64,000 nucleotides of DNA from positions 1 to 64,000 of the forward strand of contig JAAWDS010000053.1 in NCBI GenBank assembly GCA_022793895.1, read 5' to 3'. Positions 55,420 to 64,000 of the stretch are shown here, piece after piece; position 1 is the stretch's first letter, and every line of letters starts with the position of its first letter. The position numbers and the translations under genes are program-made. Origin of the DNA: Provencibacterium sp. (GTDB lineage: Bacteria; Bacillota; Clostridia; Oscillospirales; Ruminococcaceae). The notes beneath the pieces were generated by a model. That model made no database searches and was not told the DNA's origin. It was given only the letters and a program-made list of their open reading frames with translations.

Positions 55420-55470
55420 AGTTTTTGTCCGATTGTTCATTTTATGTCCGTTTTTTTTGATTTTGTCCTG
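55420..55470. promoter_or_regulatory. Phased TTTTxTGTCC repeats, possible YesN-type operator
   Basis: GTCC occurs at 55427, 55446 and 55465, each preceded by four or more T/A, with an exact 19-base period. An inverted copy GGGACATAAG lies at 55386-55395. It sits between the divergent importer operon and AraC-type regulator, upstream of both promoters. Confidence 0.4.
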
Positions 55471-55662
55471 TATACGGCGTAGGATACCCTTTTTCAGGCT
55501 ACATTTTTTTGCTATAATTGGTGGGATAGGATCAGGAGATAGCCGCCGGAGAAAGCGGCGGCCTGATGGACAAAAGCGGCTGTTTTTTTAGGCTCTGCGC
55601 CCTGTTTTCCCTACAAAAGGACGAGGAGCGGGCGCGGGGAATAGGTTATTTCCTGAGGAGCG

Positions 55663-57969
55663 ATGAAAAAGCGTCTGGAAAGACAAACCGGGCGGAAAGG
55701 GGCGGATGTGCGAATGAAACGGCAGCCTGAGAAATGGCGGCGCTGGAAGAACAGCATTGCGATCCAGTGGGCGGCCTCCTACCTGCTGATTCTTCTGATT
55801 CCCATTTTCACTACCCTCTTTAGCTCCCGCTATGTCAGTAGGATCATGGTTTCGGAGATTGAAAAGGCAAACCAGGCGGTTCTCTCAAGCCTAAAGGCGG
55901 ATATGGATCAGCAATTGGAAAACGCGCACGCGGCCCTCTCCTTTATCTTCCGGAACCCTGATTTTTCCAATACCACCCGCCGCCGCGGAGACAGCCTGGA
56001 ATTTAGAAGTGGCGGCGCCGCTTTTATGAAGGCGCTGCAAGCCTACCGCTCCTCCACCAATACCGGGGAAATCGGCATCTATTGGGTGGAAAACGACTAT
56101 CTGCTGCTGGGCGAGACCTTTACCAAAAGCGCTCATATTTTCGGCGCCCGCCAGATTTACACTGCGGATGGGTTGACGCAGGAGGAGTGGCTTTCGCTGC
56201 TCGGAGAGAGCTACAATAATCGGTTTTTGCTCTCCTCTTTCTTTTCCATTCGTCCTTCGGCGAGCGGGATTGTTTATGCGCACTCGATTGAAAACCGCGC
56301 CTGCGGCCGGGTCAATGTTTTTGTCAACATTCCGCTGACAGCGATGCGGGAGATTTCCAGACGGCTGGAGGGGAGCGTTCTCCTGCTGCTGAGTGAGGAT
56401 GGAACGGTGCTGACCGCGGCCTGTGACGGCCAGGAAATCCCCTCGCTGGAAATTCCGGCACTTTCCAAGGAAGGGGCCCAGCGCGTTCAGCTCACTGGAA
56501 AATCCTATATTTTTACCGGCATTCCCTCCGATCGTTCTCCCTGGAGCTATGCTATTTTGGCGCCGGAAAAGGTTTTCTGGGAAAGCTCGCGCTATGCCGC
56601 TTTGCTGAACCTTTTGAGTATTATCATTGCGCTGCTGTTGGGAGGGCTTGTTTCCTTCATCCTCTTCCGACACAATTACCGCCCGGTTGAGCGCCTTTTA
56701 CATATGCTCGGCAAGGGAGGCGGCAGCGGCAACGAATTTGAACGTATTATGAAGAGCTACAGCCTTCTGCGCGAGGAGAACCGGAATATGAAGGGCGCGC
56801 TGGAGGAGCAGCTTCAGCGCTCGCGGGAGAGCTGTCTGCTCGCCCGGCTTAAGGGGCGAAGACGGCTGCTGGACAATCAAGATGCAAACGCCCGCTTTGA
56901 TTTGCAGACAGACGGATATTTTGCCCTAGTTGCTTTTTCCCCTGCCGGATGGGAATCAGGAGATGAAAATGCGGCGGAAGATTCCATCGAACTCCTTTTT
57001 CTAGCGGTGGACAGCGTTTTTTCTGAGCTCATGCGGGAAAGCTGCGAACTGACACGCATGGAGGATGGGGATACACTCTTTTACCTTCTGCGCTTTTCTT
57101 CGCCGGAGGGCTGGAAAGTTTGCTGCGGGGAGGCGGCGCAGCAGGCGGCGGAGGTTCTAGGCGGGCATCCGCCAGTAAACACGGTCGTTAGCCTGCTGCG
57201 GGAAGGAATGGATAGCCTCCCTCTCCTCTACCGGGATACGATGGACGCTATGGAATATCTTAGCATTGCAGGAGGTACGGGCGTTCTCTGGGCGGAGGAA
57301 ATCCAAATGCAGGAGCTTCCCGGCTCGGATTGGCACGGTAGCAGCCAGCTTTTGAGCGAAGCGCTTCAAAATGGGGATGCCGCAGCGGCGGCCCAGGTGG
57401 TGAATCGGATTTTTGAGAGCCGCCGCGGAAATGCCTCCATCTCCTTTTCCATGTTCCGTCTGCTGCTGGTAGAAAGCTATACAGTGATTGCCGAAGCGTT
57501 TTCCAAAATATCCGGTGACTCCGAGCAGTATCTCCGGCTGATTCAGCAGTTGGAGAAGCTCCTTTCCTGCTCTGAGGAGGAGCTTCTGCGTCAGCAGCTT
57601 TTACAGATAGTAGAGCGCGTCTGCCGGCAGCAGTCGGATCGGGAAGGACCGTCGGATGCGCTTATCCAGCGGATTGAGGACTATATTCAGAAAAACTACA
57701 CGGACTTCAATCTCAACATTAGTACCATTGCCGACGCTATGCAGCTTACCCCTTCCTATCTGTCCAGAACCTTCCGAGCCAGGACCGGAGAAGGACTGCT
57801 CGATCGGCTGAATGCCATTCGAATTTCCCATGCCAAGGAGATTATGCGCGCACAGAACATTCCGCAGGAGCAGTTGTGCAGTATGGTCGGCTATGCCAAC
57901 GTACGTACCTTCCGCCGCGCATTTTTCCGGGTAGAAGGGGTCACGCCGGGAAAATATTTTCCCGGTTAA
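55663..57969 (+). CDS. Membrane-bound AraC family regulator (YesN/LplR-like)
   Basis: 768 residues. Two membrane helices (about 33-52 and 323-345) flank an extracellular Cache-like sensor. A cytoplasmic middle region (about 380-640) leads to a double AraC HTH at the C-terminus (about 668-765: LNISTIADAMQLTPSYLSRTF; EQLCSMVGYANVRTFRRAFF). Such proteins sense a glycan or its importer outside and activate the adjoining transport operon. TATAAT at 55514-55519 provides a likely -10 box; its -35 is poor, consistent with an activated promoter. Confidence 0.92.
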   Translation: MKKRLERQTGRKGADVRMKRQPEKWRRWKNSIAIQWAASYLLILLIPIFTTLFSSRYVSRIMVSEIEKANQAVLSSLKADMDQQLENAHAALSFIFRNPDFSNTTRRRGDSLEFRSGGAAFMKALQAYRSSTNTGEIGIYWVENDYLLLGETFTKSAHIFGARQIYTADGLTQEEWLSLLGESYNNRFLLSSFFSIRPSASGIVYAHSIENRACGRVNVFVNIPLTAMREISRRLEGSVLLLLSEDGTVLTAACDGQEIPSLEIPALSKEGAQRVQLTGKSYIFTGIPSDRSPWSYAILAPEKVFWESSRYAALLNLLSIIIALLLGGLVSFILFRHNYRPVERLLHMLGKGGGSGNEFERIMKSYSLLREENRNMKGALEEQLQRSRESCLLARLKGRRRLLDNQDANARFDLQTDGYFALVAFSPAGWESGDENAAEDSIELLFLAVDSVFSELMRESCELTRMEDGDTLFYLLRFSSPEGWKVCCGEAAQQAAEVLGGHPPVNTVVSLLREGMDSLPLLYRDTMDAMEYLSIAGGTGVLWAEEIQMQELPGSDWHGSSQLLSEALQNGDAAAAAQVVNRIFESRRGNASISFSMFRLLLVESYTVIAEAFSKISGDSEQYLRLIQQLEKLLSCSEEELLRQQLLQIVERVCRQQSDREGPSDALIQRIEDYIQKNYTDFNLNISTIADAMQLTPSYLSRTFRARTGEGLLDRLNAIRISHAKEIMRAQNIPQEQLCSMVGYANVRTFRRAFFRVEGVTPGKYFPG

Positions 57970-58297
57970 GGCGATCACCTTGAAAAGTCCGGGGAACCAA
58001 GTTCCTGGGAAGCGTCAACCGTAGCTGCTGAGCCTTGTTCGATTTGTTCCTCCATGATCCCTTTGGAGTTGCGGCGCAGATCTGAAAAGAACCGAAGGCT
58101 CCTTCCCCAAAGAGGGTTTCCCCCGTAGTAGCCGCTTAACGTGCCGATAAATCGGCCTGTGAAGCGTTCTTTCGGCGGCATACGCCCGCCTACAGAACAT
58201 TTAATTGCTTTTGGATAGTTAAGGGCGCGTTGCAAAAATTTTATTTTGCAACGCGCCCTTTCTCTGCGGGGCGGAGGCTTTTGCAGTCGGGTTCTTT
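57970..58297. other. Gene-free stretch with the copy D palindrome
   Basis: The stretch has no plausible coding frame with a ribosome site. Apart from palindrome copy D (58221-58261) I see only short hairpins (for example CCGATAAATCGG). Confidence 0.6.
58221..58261. repeat. Palindromic repeat, copy D
   Basis: AAGGGCGCGTTGCAAAA and its complement with an ATTTTAT-type centre. It lies between the convergent AraC regulator and spmB genes, so it should terminate both. Stem sequence is identical to copy B. Confidence 0.85.
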
Positions 58298-58828
58298 TTA
58301 GTAAAAAATCAGGCGAACGGCCAAGGCGCTGACCGTAAGGCCCACGAGGTCGGCGATGAGGCCTGCAACCGCCGTGTGGCGCGTCTCCTTTACGGAGGTT
58401 GCGCCATAATAGATGGCAATTGTGTAGAAGGTTGTTTCCGCCGATCCCATCATCACGCTGGCAATACGGCCTTCCATCGAATCGGGGCCCAGCTTTTCCA
58501 GAAGGTTTTGGAAAATGGCCATTGATCCGCTCCCGGAGATGGGCTGGAGGATAGCCAAGGGGATCACCTCTTTGGGTAGCCGCAATAGGCCCGCGAGAGG
58601 AGAGAGCGCGCTGGTCAGCACATCCAGCGCGCCTGAAGCGGAGAACATGCTGATAGCGGTCAGCAGCCCCACTAAGGTGGGCAAAATGCGGAAGCTGACC
58701 CCGATGCCCTCTTTAGCCCCTTCAATAAAGGTATCAAAAACCGGCACGCCTTTGATGAGTCCATGCAATAGGATAGCGCAAAGAACGGCTGGAATGGTCA
58801 GATCGGAAATCAGTGTCAATAGCTTCAC
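58298..58828 (-). CDS. spmB: Spore maturation protein B
   Basis: 176 residues. Several membrane helices and the nucleoside-recognition (Gate) motif pattern of SpmB: LISDLTIPAVLCAILLHGLIK, VFDTFIEGAKEGIGV, LQPISGSGSMAIFQNLLE, GSAETTFYTIAIYYGA. SpmA and SpmB dehydrate the spore core and affect heat resistance. Normally spmA lies directly upstream, but here a divergent GNAT gene does. Start GTG 58828 behind AAAGGGGGA. A sigma-E-like promoter precedes it. Confidence 0.92.
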   Translation of the reverse strand: MKLLTLISDLTIPAVLCAILLHGLIKGVPVFDTFIEGAKEGIGVSFRILPTLVGLLTAISMFSASGALDVLTSALSPLAGLLRLPKEVIPLAILQPISGSGSMAIFQNLLEKLGPDSMEGRIASVMMGSAETTFYTIAIYYGATSVKETRHTAVAGLIADLVGLTVSALAVRLIFY

Positions 58829-58852
58829 GCCGCAGTCCCCCTTTCTTTCGTT

Positions 58853-58882
58853 ATACTGTATGAATGAGAGCGCCGCGCTTAT
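58853..58882 (-). promoter_or_regulatory. Sigma-E-like sporulation promoter for spmB
   Basis: Minus strand -35 TCATAAG (58882-58876), 15-base spacer, -10 CATACAGT (58860-58853). The -10 fits the sigma-E consensus CATACANT and the -35 fits ATA-type; in Bacillus spmAB is sigma-E controlled. Confidence 0.6.
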
Positions 58883-58928
58883 GAGCGGGCGTTTGGAAAA
58901 GGTTTTTGCGGCGAAGAGAATATCGTAA

Positions 58929-58958
58929 TTGACAGGGAAGGTATCCAGGTGCTATAGT
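58929..58958 (+). promoter_or_regulatory. Promoter for the GNAT gene
   Basis: TTGACA (58929-58934), 18-base spacer, TATAGT (58953-58958). Confidence 0.65.
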
Positions 58959-58987
58959 TGTAAAAATCAGAAAAGAGGGATGTGCAT

Positions 58988-59818
58988 ATGGAGAAGTACG
59001 GCCTGCAACTTTTTGAGCGGCAGGAGGACGTAGTAGACCTCCGGCTATTGGAGGAGGATGCCGTTACCTTTACCGTCTTACGATCGATTGTAAACACCCG
59101 GAGCGAGAAAGTGTTTACCGACGGGCGGGAGGCCATCATCTGCCATTCCGGCAGCCCCTGGCCGGTTTGGATATGGTGCGGGCCTTCTGCGTGCGAAGCA
59201 ACCTTTCAAAAAGTGGCGGACTGCTTGAGGAGCGAATTTCCGACGGAAAGAGGCTACCGCTACAACCTGCGTCCCGAACTACTGGAAAAGTTGAAAGAGA
59301 TCGATCCCGCCTTTCAAAATCTGCGGGTGGAGATGCGCCTGCGCTCCTTCCAATGCCGCCGCCTTTTGACCATCGAAAAACCCTGCGATGGCGGCCTGCG
59401 GCCAGCTACAGAGAAGGATATCCCGCTTGCCGCCCGGTGGAAGCAGGATTTCAGCCGGGAGGCGGAACGGCAGGAGCTGCCGCTGGAGATCTGTGAGAAG
59501 AGAGTCCGCGAACAGATAGAGGCGCATGAGCTCCATTTTTGGGAAAACGGGCGGCGGGAGCCGGTGGCTATGGCGACTCGCGGGGATGAGGGGGAGATCG
59601 GCAAGGTGGCTTTGGTCTATACGCGGCCGGAGGCAAGGAGGCAAGGCTATGCGCTGCATCTGGTCCATCGGATAACGGAGAGCATCCTCTCGGACGGGAA
59701 GCGGCCGGTTTTATACACCGATGCAGACTATCCGGCTTCCAATGCCTGCTACCGGAAAATCGGCTATCGGGAGGTGGGAAGTCTCTATACCGTCTGCGGG
59801 GCGGGAGAGGAGCCGTAA
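58988..59818 (+). CDS. GNAT N-acetyltransferase
   Basis: 276 residues from ATG 58988 (GAGGG eight bases upstream). The C-terminal GNAT domain (about 135-275) has the acetyl-CoA loop VYTRPEARRQGYALHLV and the DADYPASNACYRKIGYREVG end. The N-terminal ~130 residues are a separate domain seen in Firmicutes GNAT proteins. Substrate unknown. Confidence 0.85.
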   Translation: MEKYGLQLFERQEDVVDLRLLEEDAVTFTVLRSIVNTRSEKVFTDGREAIICHSGSPWPVWIWCGPSACEATFQKVADCLRSEFPTERGYRYNLRPELLEKLKEIDPAFQNLRVEMRLRSFQCRRLLTIEKPCDGGLRPATEKDIPLAARWKQDFSREAERQELPLEICEKRVREQIEAHELHFWENGRREPVAMATRGDEGEIGKVALVYTRPEARRQGYALHLVHRITESILSDGKRPVLYTDADYPASNACYRKIGYREVGSLYTVCGAGEEP

Positions 59819-59922
59819 AGCAGCGGGAAAAACCGAGGTCGGCCGCCGGATGGGGAAGGAGCCATAGGGATACCGGGCGCTGTGAAGTACGCCGCCATTT
59901 TGTGTTATAAAGGAGAGGTCGC

Positions 59923-60627
59923 ATGCAGTTTGATATTCTTTTGTTGGATGCGGACGGGACGTTGTTTGATTTCCATGCAGCGCAGCGGCAGGCGCTGGAG
60001 CGCGCCTTCTCTCGGTATGCGCTGCCCTTCTCGGAGGAGACGCTCCTGCTTTATGACGCGCTCAACGAGGGCCTTTGGCGTAAGCTGGAGCGCGGGGAGA
60101 TAACGCGCGAGGAGCTGTTTGACAGCCGCTTCCGGCTGCTTTTTGAAGAGCTGGGCCGTTCGGTGGACACCGTCCGTTTTAATGCGGACTACTTGGATGC
60201 GCTGGCTGGCGGCGTGTTCCTGCTACCGGGCGCTTTGGAGCTCTGCCGCCGGCTTCATGAACGCTGCCGGCTCTATCTGGCGACAAACGCTGTGGAGCAT
60301 GTACAGAAAAGGCGGCTGCGCGCGAGCGAACTCGCCCCATATATCGACAATATCTTTACTTCGGAAGAAATGGGCTATGAAAAGCCGGATCCCCGCTATT
60401 TTGACGGGCTGTTCCGCCGCCTTGGCAATCCGGACCGGCGGCGCGTTCTCATGCTGGGGGACTCGCTTACCTCCGATATGCTCGGCGCTGTCCGAGCGGG
60501 GATTGCCTGCTGCTGGTACTGCCCGGACGCCGGTAAGACTCCGGGCGGGATCCCGATCGATTACCGCATTGAACGGCTGGAGGATTTTATCCCCATTGTT
60601 TTGGAAAGCGGGATGGGAAAACGATAG
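59923..60627 (+). CDS. HAD hydrolase, YjjG-like 5'-nucleotidase
   Basis: 234 residues. HAD motif I DADGTLFDF (residues 9-17), helical cap with YjjG pattern (YDALNEGLWRKLERGEIT), motif II TNAVEHVQKRRL, Lys in KPDPRYF, motif IV GDSLTSDMLGA. YjjG-type enzymes dephosphorylate non-canonical pyrimidine nucleotides and limit mutagenic bases. Ribosome site AAAGGAGAGG. Confidence 0.88.
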   Translation: MQFDILLLDADGTLFDFHAAQRQALERAFSRYALPFSEETLLLYDALNEGLWRKLERGEITREELFDSRFRLLFEELGRSVDTVRFNADYLDALAGGVFLLPGALELCRRLHERCRLYLATNAVEHVQKRRLRASELAPYIDNIFTSEEMGYEKPDPRYFDGLFRRLGNPDRRRVLMLGDSLTSDMLGAVRAGIACCWYCPDAGKTPGGIPIDYRIERLEDFIPIVLESGMGKR

Positions 60628-60660
60628 CTTCTTGGTCTATAGAAACCGTAGAAACTGGGA

Positions 60661-60703
60661 AGCGCTTGCGGGGCGAAGAGGATGTCCCGCAAGCGCTTTT
60701 TGC
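60661..60703. terminator. Terminator between HAD and ABC exporter genes
   Basis: AGCGCTTGCGGG pairs perfectly with CCCGCAAGCGCT (12 bp), followed by TTTTTG on the plus strand; the genes on the two sides converge. Confidence 0.85.
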
Positions 60704-60724
60704 TGATTTCCAGCCGGCAGGCCC

Positions 60725-62527
60725 TTAGATAGAGGCGAACTGGCTTTGATACATCTCATAGTAGACCCCATGTTTTTCCAACAGCTCGGCGTGGGTTCCT
60801 TGCTCGATGAGCCGGCCGTTTTGAATCACCAAAATCCGGTCGGCGCTCAGGATGGTGGAGAGCCGGTGGGCGATGATGAACGAGGTTTTGCCCTCCATCA
60901 CCCGGTCCATCACCTCCTTTACGCGCTGCTCAGTCCGGGTATCGACCGATGAGGTGGCTTCGTCAAAGATGAAAAGCTGCGGCCGCACCATCAGCGCGCG
61001 CGCAATGGTCAGCAGTTGGCGCTGCCCTTGGGAGAGCTTGTCGCTGTCGCCGTTCAGCGGCGTTTCATAGCCCAGAGGAAGGGAAGCGATGTAGCCGTCC
61101 ATCTCTACCTCGCGCGCCGCCTGGCGGATACGGCCGGAATCGCCGGAGTGCGCGGCGTAGTCGATGTTTTCCGCAATGCTCATTTCAAAGACAAAGTTTT
61201 CCTGGAGCACCAGCGCGAAGCTGCGCCGGAGATAGCGTAGCGGCATCTCCCGGATGTCGGCGCCGTCGATGCGGATGGAACCGCTGTCGTAGTCATAGAA
61301 GCGTAAGAGAAGGTTCATCAGCGTTGTTTTTCCGGATCCGGTTTCTCCCACAATGGCGATCTTTTCACCCGGCTCGGCGCGGAAAGAGATGTGCTCCAGA
61401 GTAGGCGTGCCGGGCGTGTAGCTGAAGGAAACATCGTTAAACTCCACCCTCCCGGCCAGCCGGTCCGGGGTTTTCTGTCCGAGATCCACCTCTTCCGGTT
61501 GGGAAAGGAGATAGTTGATCCGATCGCAGGAGGAGAGGGCCGATTGGAAGGTGCCATACAGATTGGCAATTTCGGTGATGGGGGAGGTGAACTTCTTGGA
61601 ATAGATGATGAAGCTCGAAATACTGCCGATGCTGATACTCCCTTTCAGAAAGAGGAGGCAGCCCGCGATCGAGATGAGCAGGAACGAGAGGTTGTTAATC
61701 GCGTTCATCGAGGGCATCATCTGGCTGGAGGAGAACTCCGCCTCCTGTCCGGCCTTTTCATAGGCGGCGCTGAGCCCCTCATAGGTTTCGAGGTTATATC
61801 CCTCCAGGCCGAAGAGCTTGACGGTTTTTTGAGCGGTGATCATCTCCTCAGCGTGTGCGGACAGGAGCGCGAAGGCGATCTTTTTCTGCCGGAACAGGCG
61901 GCGGGAGCGGCGGCTGATGATCCGGGCGGTCAGGACAATTAACGGAATGATCAGCAGGAAGATACAGGAGAGCGGCGGGCTGAGCCGCACCATCATCACG
62001 AGCGCGCCTGAGATGGTGACAACGCCGGTCAGCGTGGTGATGATATCGGAGGTGATCGTCTCGCTGATCTGGTCGATATCCATCGAGATACGGCTGATGA
62101 GGTCGCCCTTGGTGTTCGATTCCAAAAAGGAGAGCGGCAGGTGCAGCAGCCGCCCAAAAACCGTCTGCCGCAGCTCGAAGATGATCCGCTGGGTGACGCG
62201 GGTCATCAGCGTGTTGCGCGCCACCTCCAGCAGCCACCCGGCCAGCGAGAGGCCGAGGATGATTCCGCCAAGGCGGTAGATAGCGGGAAAATCTACCTGC
62301 CCCGCCCCCAGACCGATAGCGTCCACCACCCGGCCGGTAAAGGTCGGGATGCACAGGAGGATGAGGTTGGAAAGGATGACTAGGGCAATGATTAAGAGCA
62401 GCCTCCCTTTATAGGCGAGAATATAGGGGAGCATGAGCTTCCAGAGCGCGCGGATGCCCCCGCGCGGCGCATTCAGCTCGGAAGCGCCGGGACCGCCCCG
62501 TTTAAATTCACGCATGGTACTTTTCAA
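60725..62527 (-). CDS. ABC exporter half-transporter, canonical Walker B
   Basis: 600 residues: six-helix membrane domain (about 30-330) and ATPase (about 355-595) with Walker A VGETGSGKTT, signature LSQGQ, Walker B LFIFDEATSS (catalytic Glu), H-loop IIAHRLSTI. The signature is LSQGQ rather than LSGGQ. Start TTG 62527 overlaps the upstream gene by 20 bases; GGAGGTGG lies before it. It pairs with the next gene as a heterodimeric multidrug exporter (BmrCD/TM287-288 type). Confidence 0.92.
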   Translation of the reverse strand: MKSTMREFKRGGPGASELNAPRGGIRALWKLMLPYILAYKGRLLLIIALVILSNLILLCIPTFTGRVVDAIGLGAGQVDFPAIYRLGGIILGLSLAGWLLEVARNTLMTRVTQRIIFELRQTVFGRLLHLPLSFLESNTKGDLISRISMDIDQISETITSDIITTLTGVVTISGALVMMVRLSPPLSCIFLLIIPLIVLTARIISRRSRRLFRQKKIAFALLSAHAEEMITAQKTVKLFGLEGYNLETYEGLSAAYEKAGQEAEFSSSQMMPSMNAINNLSFLLISIAGCLLFLKGSISIGSISSFIIYSKKFTSPITEIANLYGTFQSALSSCDRINYLLSQPEEVDLGQKTPDRLAGRVEFNDVSFSYTPGTPTLEHISFRAEPGEKIAIVGETGSGKTTLMNLLLRFYDYDSGSIRIDGADIREMPLRYLRRSFALVLQENFVFEMSIAENIDYAAHSGDSGRIRQAAREVEMDGYIASLPLGYETPLNGDSDKLSQGQRQLLTIARALMVRPQLFIFDEATSSVDTRTEQRVKEVMDRVMEGKTSFIIAHRLSTILSADRILVIQNGRLIEQGTHAELLEKHGVYYEMYQSQFASI

Positions 62528-64000
62528 CGCTTACCACCTCCGTTTGAGAGTGATAGATGTCCTGATAAACGGCGCAGTTTTCCAACAATTCTTCGTGCGT
62601 CCCCAGTCCGGCAACCCGTCCGTGGTCCAGTACGAGAATCTTGTCCGCCTTCTCAATAGCGCTGAGCCGCTGGGTAATCATCAGGATGGTTTTTTGATGC
62701 TGAAGGCCGCGCAGCTCCTTCTGCAAATGAAGGTTGGTCTTGTAGTCCAGCGCGCTGCTCACATCGTCGAACACCAGGATACCGGCGTTGCTGTAAAAGA
62801 CGCGCGCAACGTTCAGCCGTTGCCGCTGCCCGCCGGAGAGGTTGCTCCCGGCTTGGTGGATTTCGGTATCCAGCCCCTTTTCCAGCGAACCGATAAAGCC
62901 CTGTAGCTGCGCCTGCCGGACGGCCCTTTGCAGCCGGACGTTCTCCTCCTCTTCATCCAGCAGGATGTTTTTGCGCACGCTGGCGGTGAAGATGCTGTAT
63001 TGCTGTTGGGCGACGCTGAGAGAACGGCGCAGCTCGCCCGGCTGGTAGTTGACCACATCCTTCCCGTCGATGAGGATCCGTCCCTCCTGCGGCTGGTAGA
63101 GCCCGGCGAGCAGGTGAACGAGGGTGGATTTGCCGGATCCGGTTTCACCGACGATGCCCAGCGTGGTCCCGCGCTCGACGGTAAACGAAATTCCCTTCAA
63201 AGTAGGAGAGCGGCTTCCCGCATAGGTAAACGAGACGTTTTCAAAGGTGATGGCGGGCGAAGCAGGGGAGGTTTCAGCCCCCTCCTTCCGCTTTTCGGGC
63301 GGATGGGGCCGGGTGTCGAAGAGCTCATTGATTCGTCCGGCGCTTGCGCTTGCGCGGGAGAAGTTGATAAACAGGCGGGGAACGCCGTTCATCGAATGTA
63401 CCACCATGTTCAGATAGCTGACGATAGCGATAAGCTGGCCAAGCTCCATATGGCCGCCATGGATCCGGACGCCGGCCACCAGCAGCAGGGCGCACAGGCC
63501 CAGGTTGGAGAACAGCGTGATGGAAGGGGAGAGGATGGCGGAGATGGTTCCGGCATGCACCTCGTTATCCCGCACAATGGCCGATTGTTCGCTGAAGCGT
63601 TCCTTCTCGCGGGCAATCTGGTCGAAGGCTTTGATGGTTTTAATGCCCGAAACGCTTTCACGCACAATGTTCGAGGAGAGATCCAATCCTTCCTGTACCC
63701 GCCGGTAGAGGCGGTGGGTCAGCCGGTAGATAAAACTGCTGGAAAGGAGGATGACCAGCATCATCGCGGCCAGCGTCAGCGTTAGATAGGGATCAATGGC
63801 AATGCACATGAGAATGCCGCCCGCCCCCAGCAGCAGGGTGCGCACCAGCATGCGCATAAACTTGGAAACGAAGTTCATGATCTGCTCGATGTCGTAGGTT
63901 ACGCGGGTGGTCAGCGTAGCGGTGGAGTAGCGCTCCACATCTTCGAGCGAGAGGGTTTGCAGGTGGCGGTAGAGCCGGTCTCGGATACGCTGGCCAATCC
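62508..64000 (-). CDS. ABC exporter half-transporter, degenerate Walker B (partial)
   Basis: The 5' end lies beyond the right edge; the frame continues unbroken to base 64000 (RDRLYRHLQTLSLEDVERYS). Membrane domain, then ATPase with Walker A VGETGSGKSTL, signature LSGGQRQRLNVARV, and Walker B ILVFDDVSSALD, where the catalytic Glu is replaced by Asp. H-loop is reported as MITQRLSAI, with Gln instead of His. So this subunit has a degenerate ATP site, as expected in heterodimeric exporters where the partner supplies the canonical Glu. Confidence 0.92.
   Translation of the reverse strand, partial: IGQRIRDRLYRHLQTLSLEDVERYSTATLTTRVTYDIEQIMNFVSKFMRMLVRTLLLGAGGILMCIAIDPYLTLTLAAMMLVILLSSSFIYRLTHRLYRRVQEGLDLSSNIVRESVSGIKTIKAFDQIAREKERFSEQSAIVRDNEVHAGTISAILSPSITLFSNLGLCALLLVAGVRIHGGHMELGQLIAIVSYLNMVVHSMNGVPRLFINFSRASASAGRINELFDTRPHPPEKRKEGAETSPASPAITFENVSFTYAGSRSPTLKGISFTVERGTTLGIVGETGSGKSTLVHLLAGLYQPQEGRILIDGKDVVNYQPGELRRSLSVAQQQYSIFTASVRKNILLDEEEENVRLQRAVRQAQLQGFIGSLEKGLDTEIHQAGSNLSGGQRQRLNVARVFYSNAGILVFDDVSSALDYKTNLHLQKELRGLQHQKTILMITQRLSAIEKADKILVLDHGRVAGLGTHEELLENCAVYQDIYHSQTEVVSVEKYHA

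Overview
The window looks like chromosome from a GC-rich, spore-forming Gram-positive anaerobe of the Clostridia, most likely a gut Oscillospiraceae/Ruminococcaceae-type organism. The reasons are the hrcA-grpE-dnaK-dnaJ operon with a CIRCE operator, strong AGGAGG ribosome sites, frequent TTG and GTG starts, a leucine T-box, nrdR, the spore-maturation gene spmB behind a sigma-E-like promoter, and a polysaccharide-type ABC importer with a YesN-like regulator. I see no rRNA, tRNA, CRISPR array, transposase, prophage or reverse transcriptase.

Layout. 1-5.5 kb: a truncated GH2 protein and a large DUF5107/TPR protein (minus), divergent from an AraC regulator whose promoter predicts a leaderless mRNA. 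5.5-17.1 kb: a plus-strand run of small metabolic and repair-type genes (P-loop protein, ANT(6)-like nucleotidyltransferase, NYN/LOTUS protein, cinA, sirtuin, GNATs, VOC, Fe-S aldo/keto reductase, LURP-one, Nudix, dcd, DUF3783, fabV). 17.1-17.6 kb: a palindromic repeat element, a 27-codon ORF, and a strong antisense promoter with its own hairpin. 17.7-27.5 kb: one long minus-strand aromatic amino-acid operon (aroF, aroB, aroA, aroC, pheA, radical SAM, DNA glycosylase, two GNATs and a second DAHP synthase), preceded by a leader encoding a Phe/Tyr-rich 40-residue peptide and an attenuator. 28-33 kb: the heat-shock operon. 33.2-41.2 kb: sugar isomerase-like protein, nrdR, marR, a Cys-type sulfatase, a nucleoside-deoxyribosyltransferase-like/TPR protein, a structured ncRNA candidate and a MutS2-like ATPase. 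41.4-48 kb: a small acidic protein, a GH123-like protein, a P-loop protein, MATE pump with divergent MerR regulator, and an SGNH hydrolase. 48-50 kb: leuA with a Leu T-box. 50-58 kb: S41 protease, and an ABC importer (two permeases and a lipoprotein) divergent from its membrane AraC regulator. 58-64 kb: spmB, GNAT, HAD phosphatase, and a heterodimeric ABC exporter that runs off the right end.

Amino-acid synthesis is controlled by two RNA mechanisms: ribosome-mediated attenuation for aro/phe and a tRNA-sensing T-box for leu. Four near-identical palindromes (core GTTGCAAAA...TTTTGCAAC) sit at gene ends, three of them between convergent genes, with compensatory stem changes; two copies share a further conserved ~37-bp flank. 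The most novel-looking items are this repeat family, the 27-codon ORF with antisense RNA at 17.4-17.6 kb, the aro leader with a perfect 14-bp tandem operator, the NDT-like/TPR protein, and the ncRNA at 38.86-39.15 kb. All functions are read by eye from sequence and none has been checked by database search.
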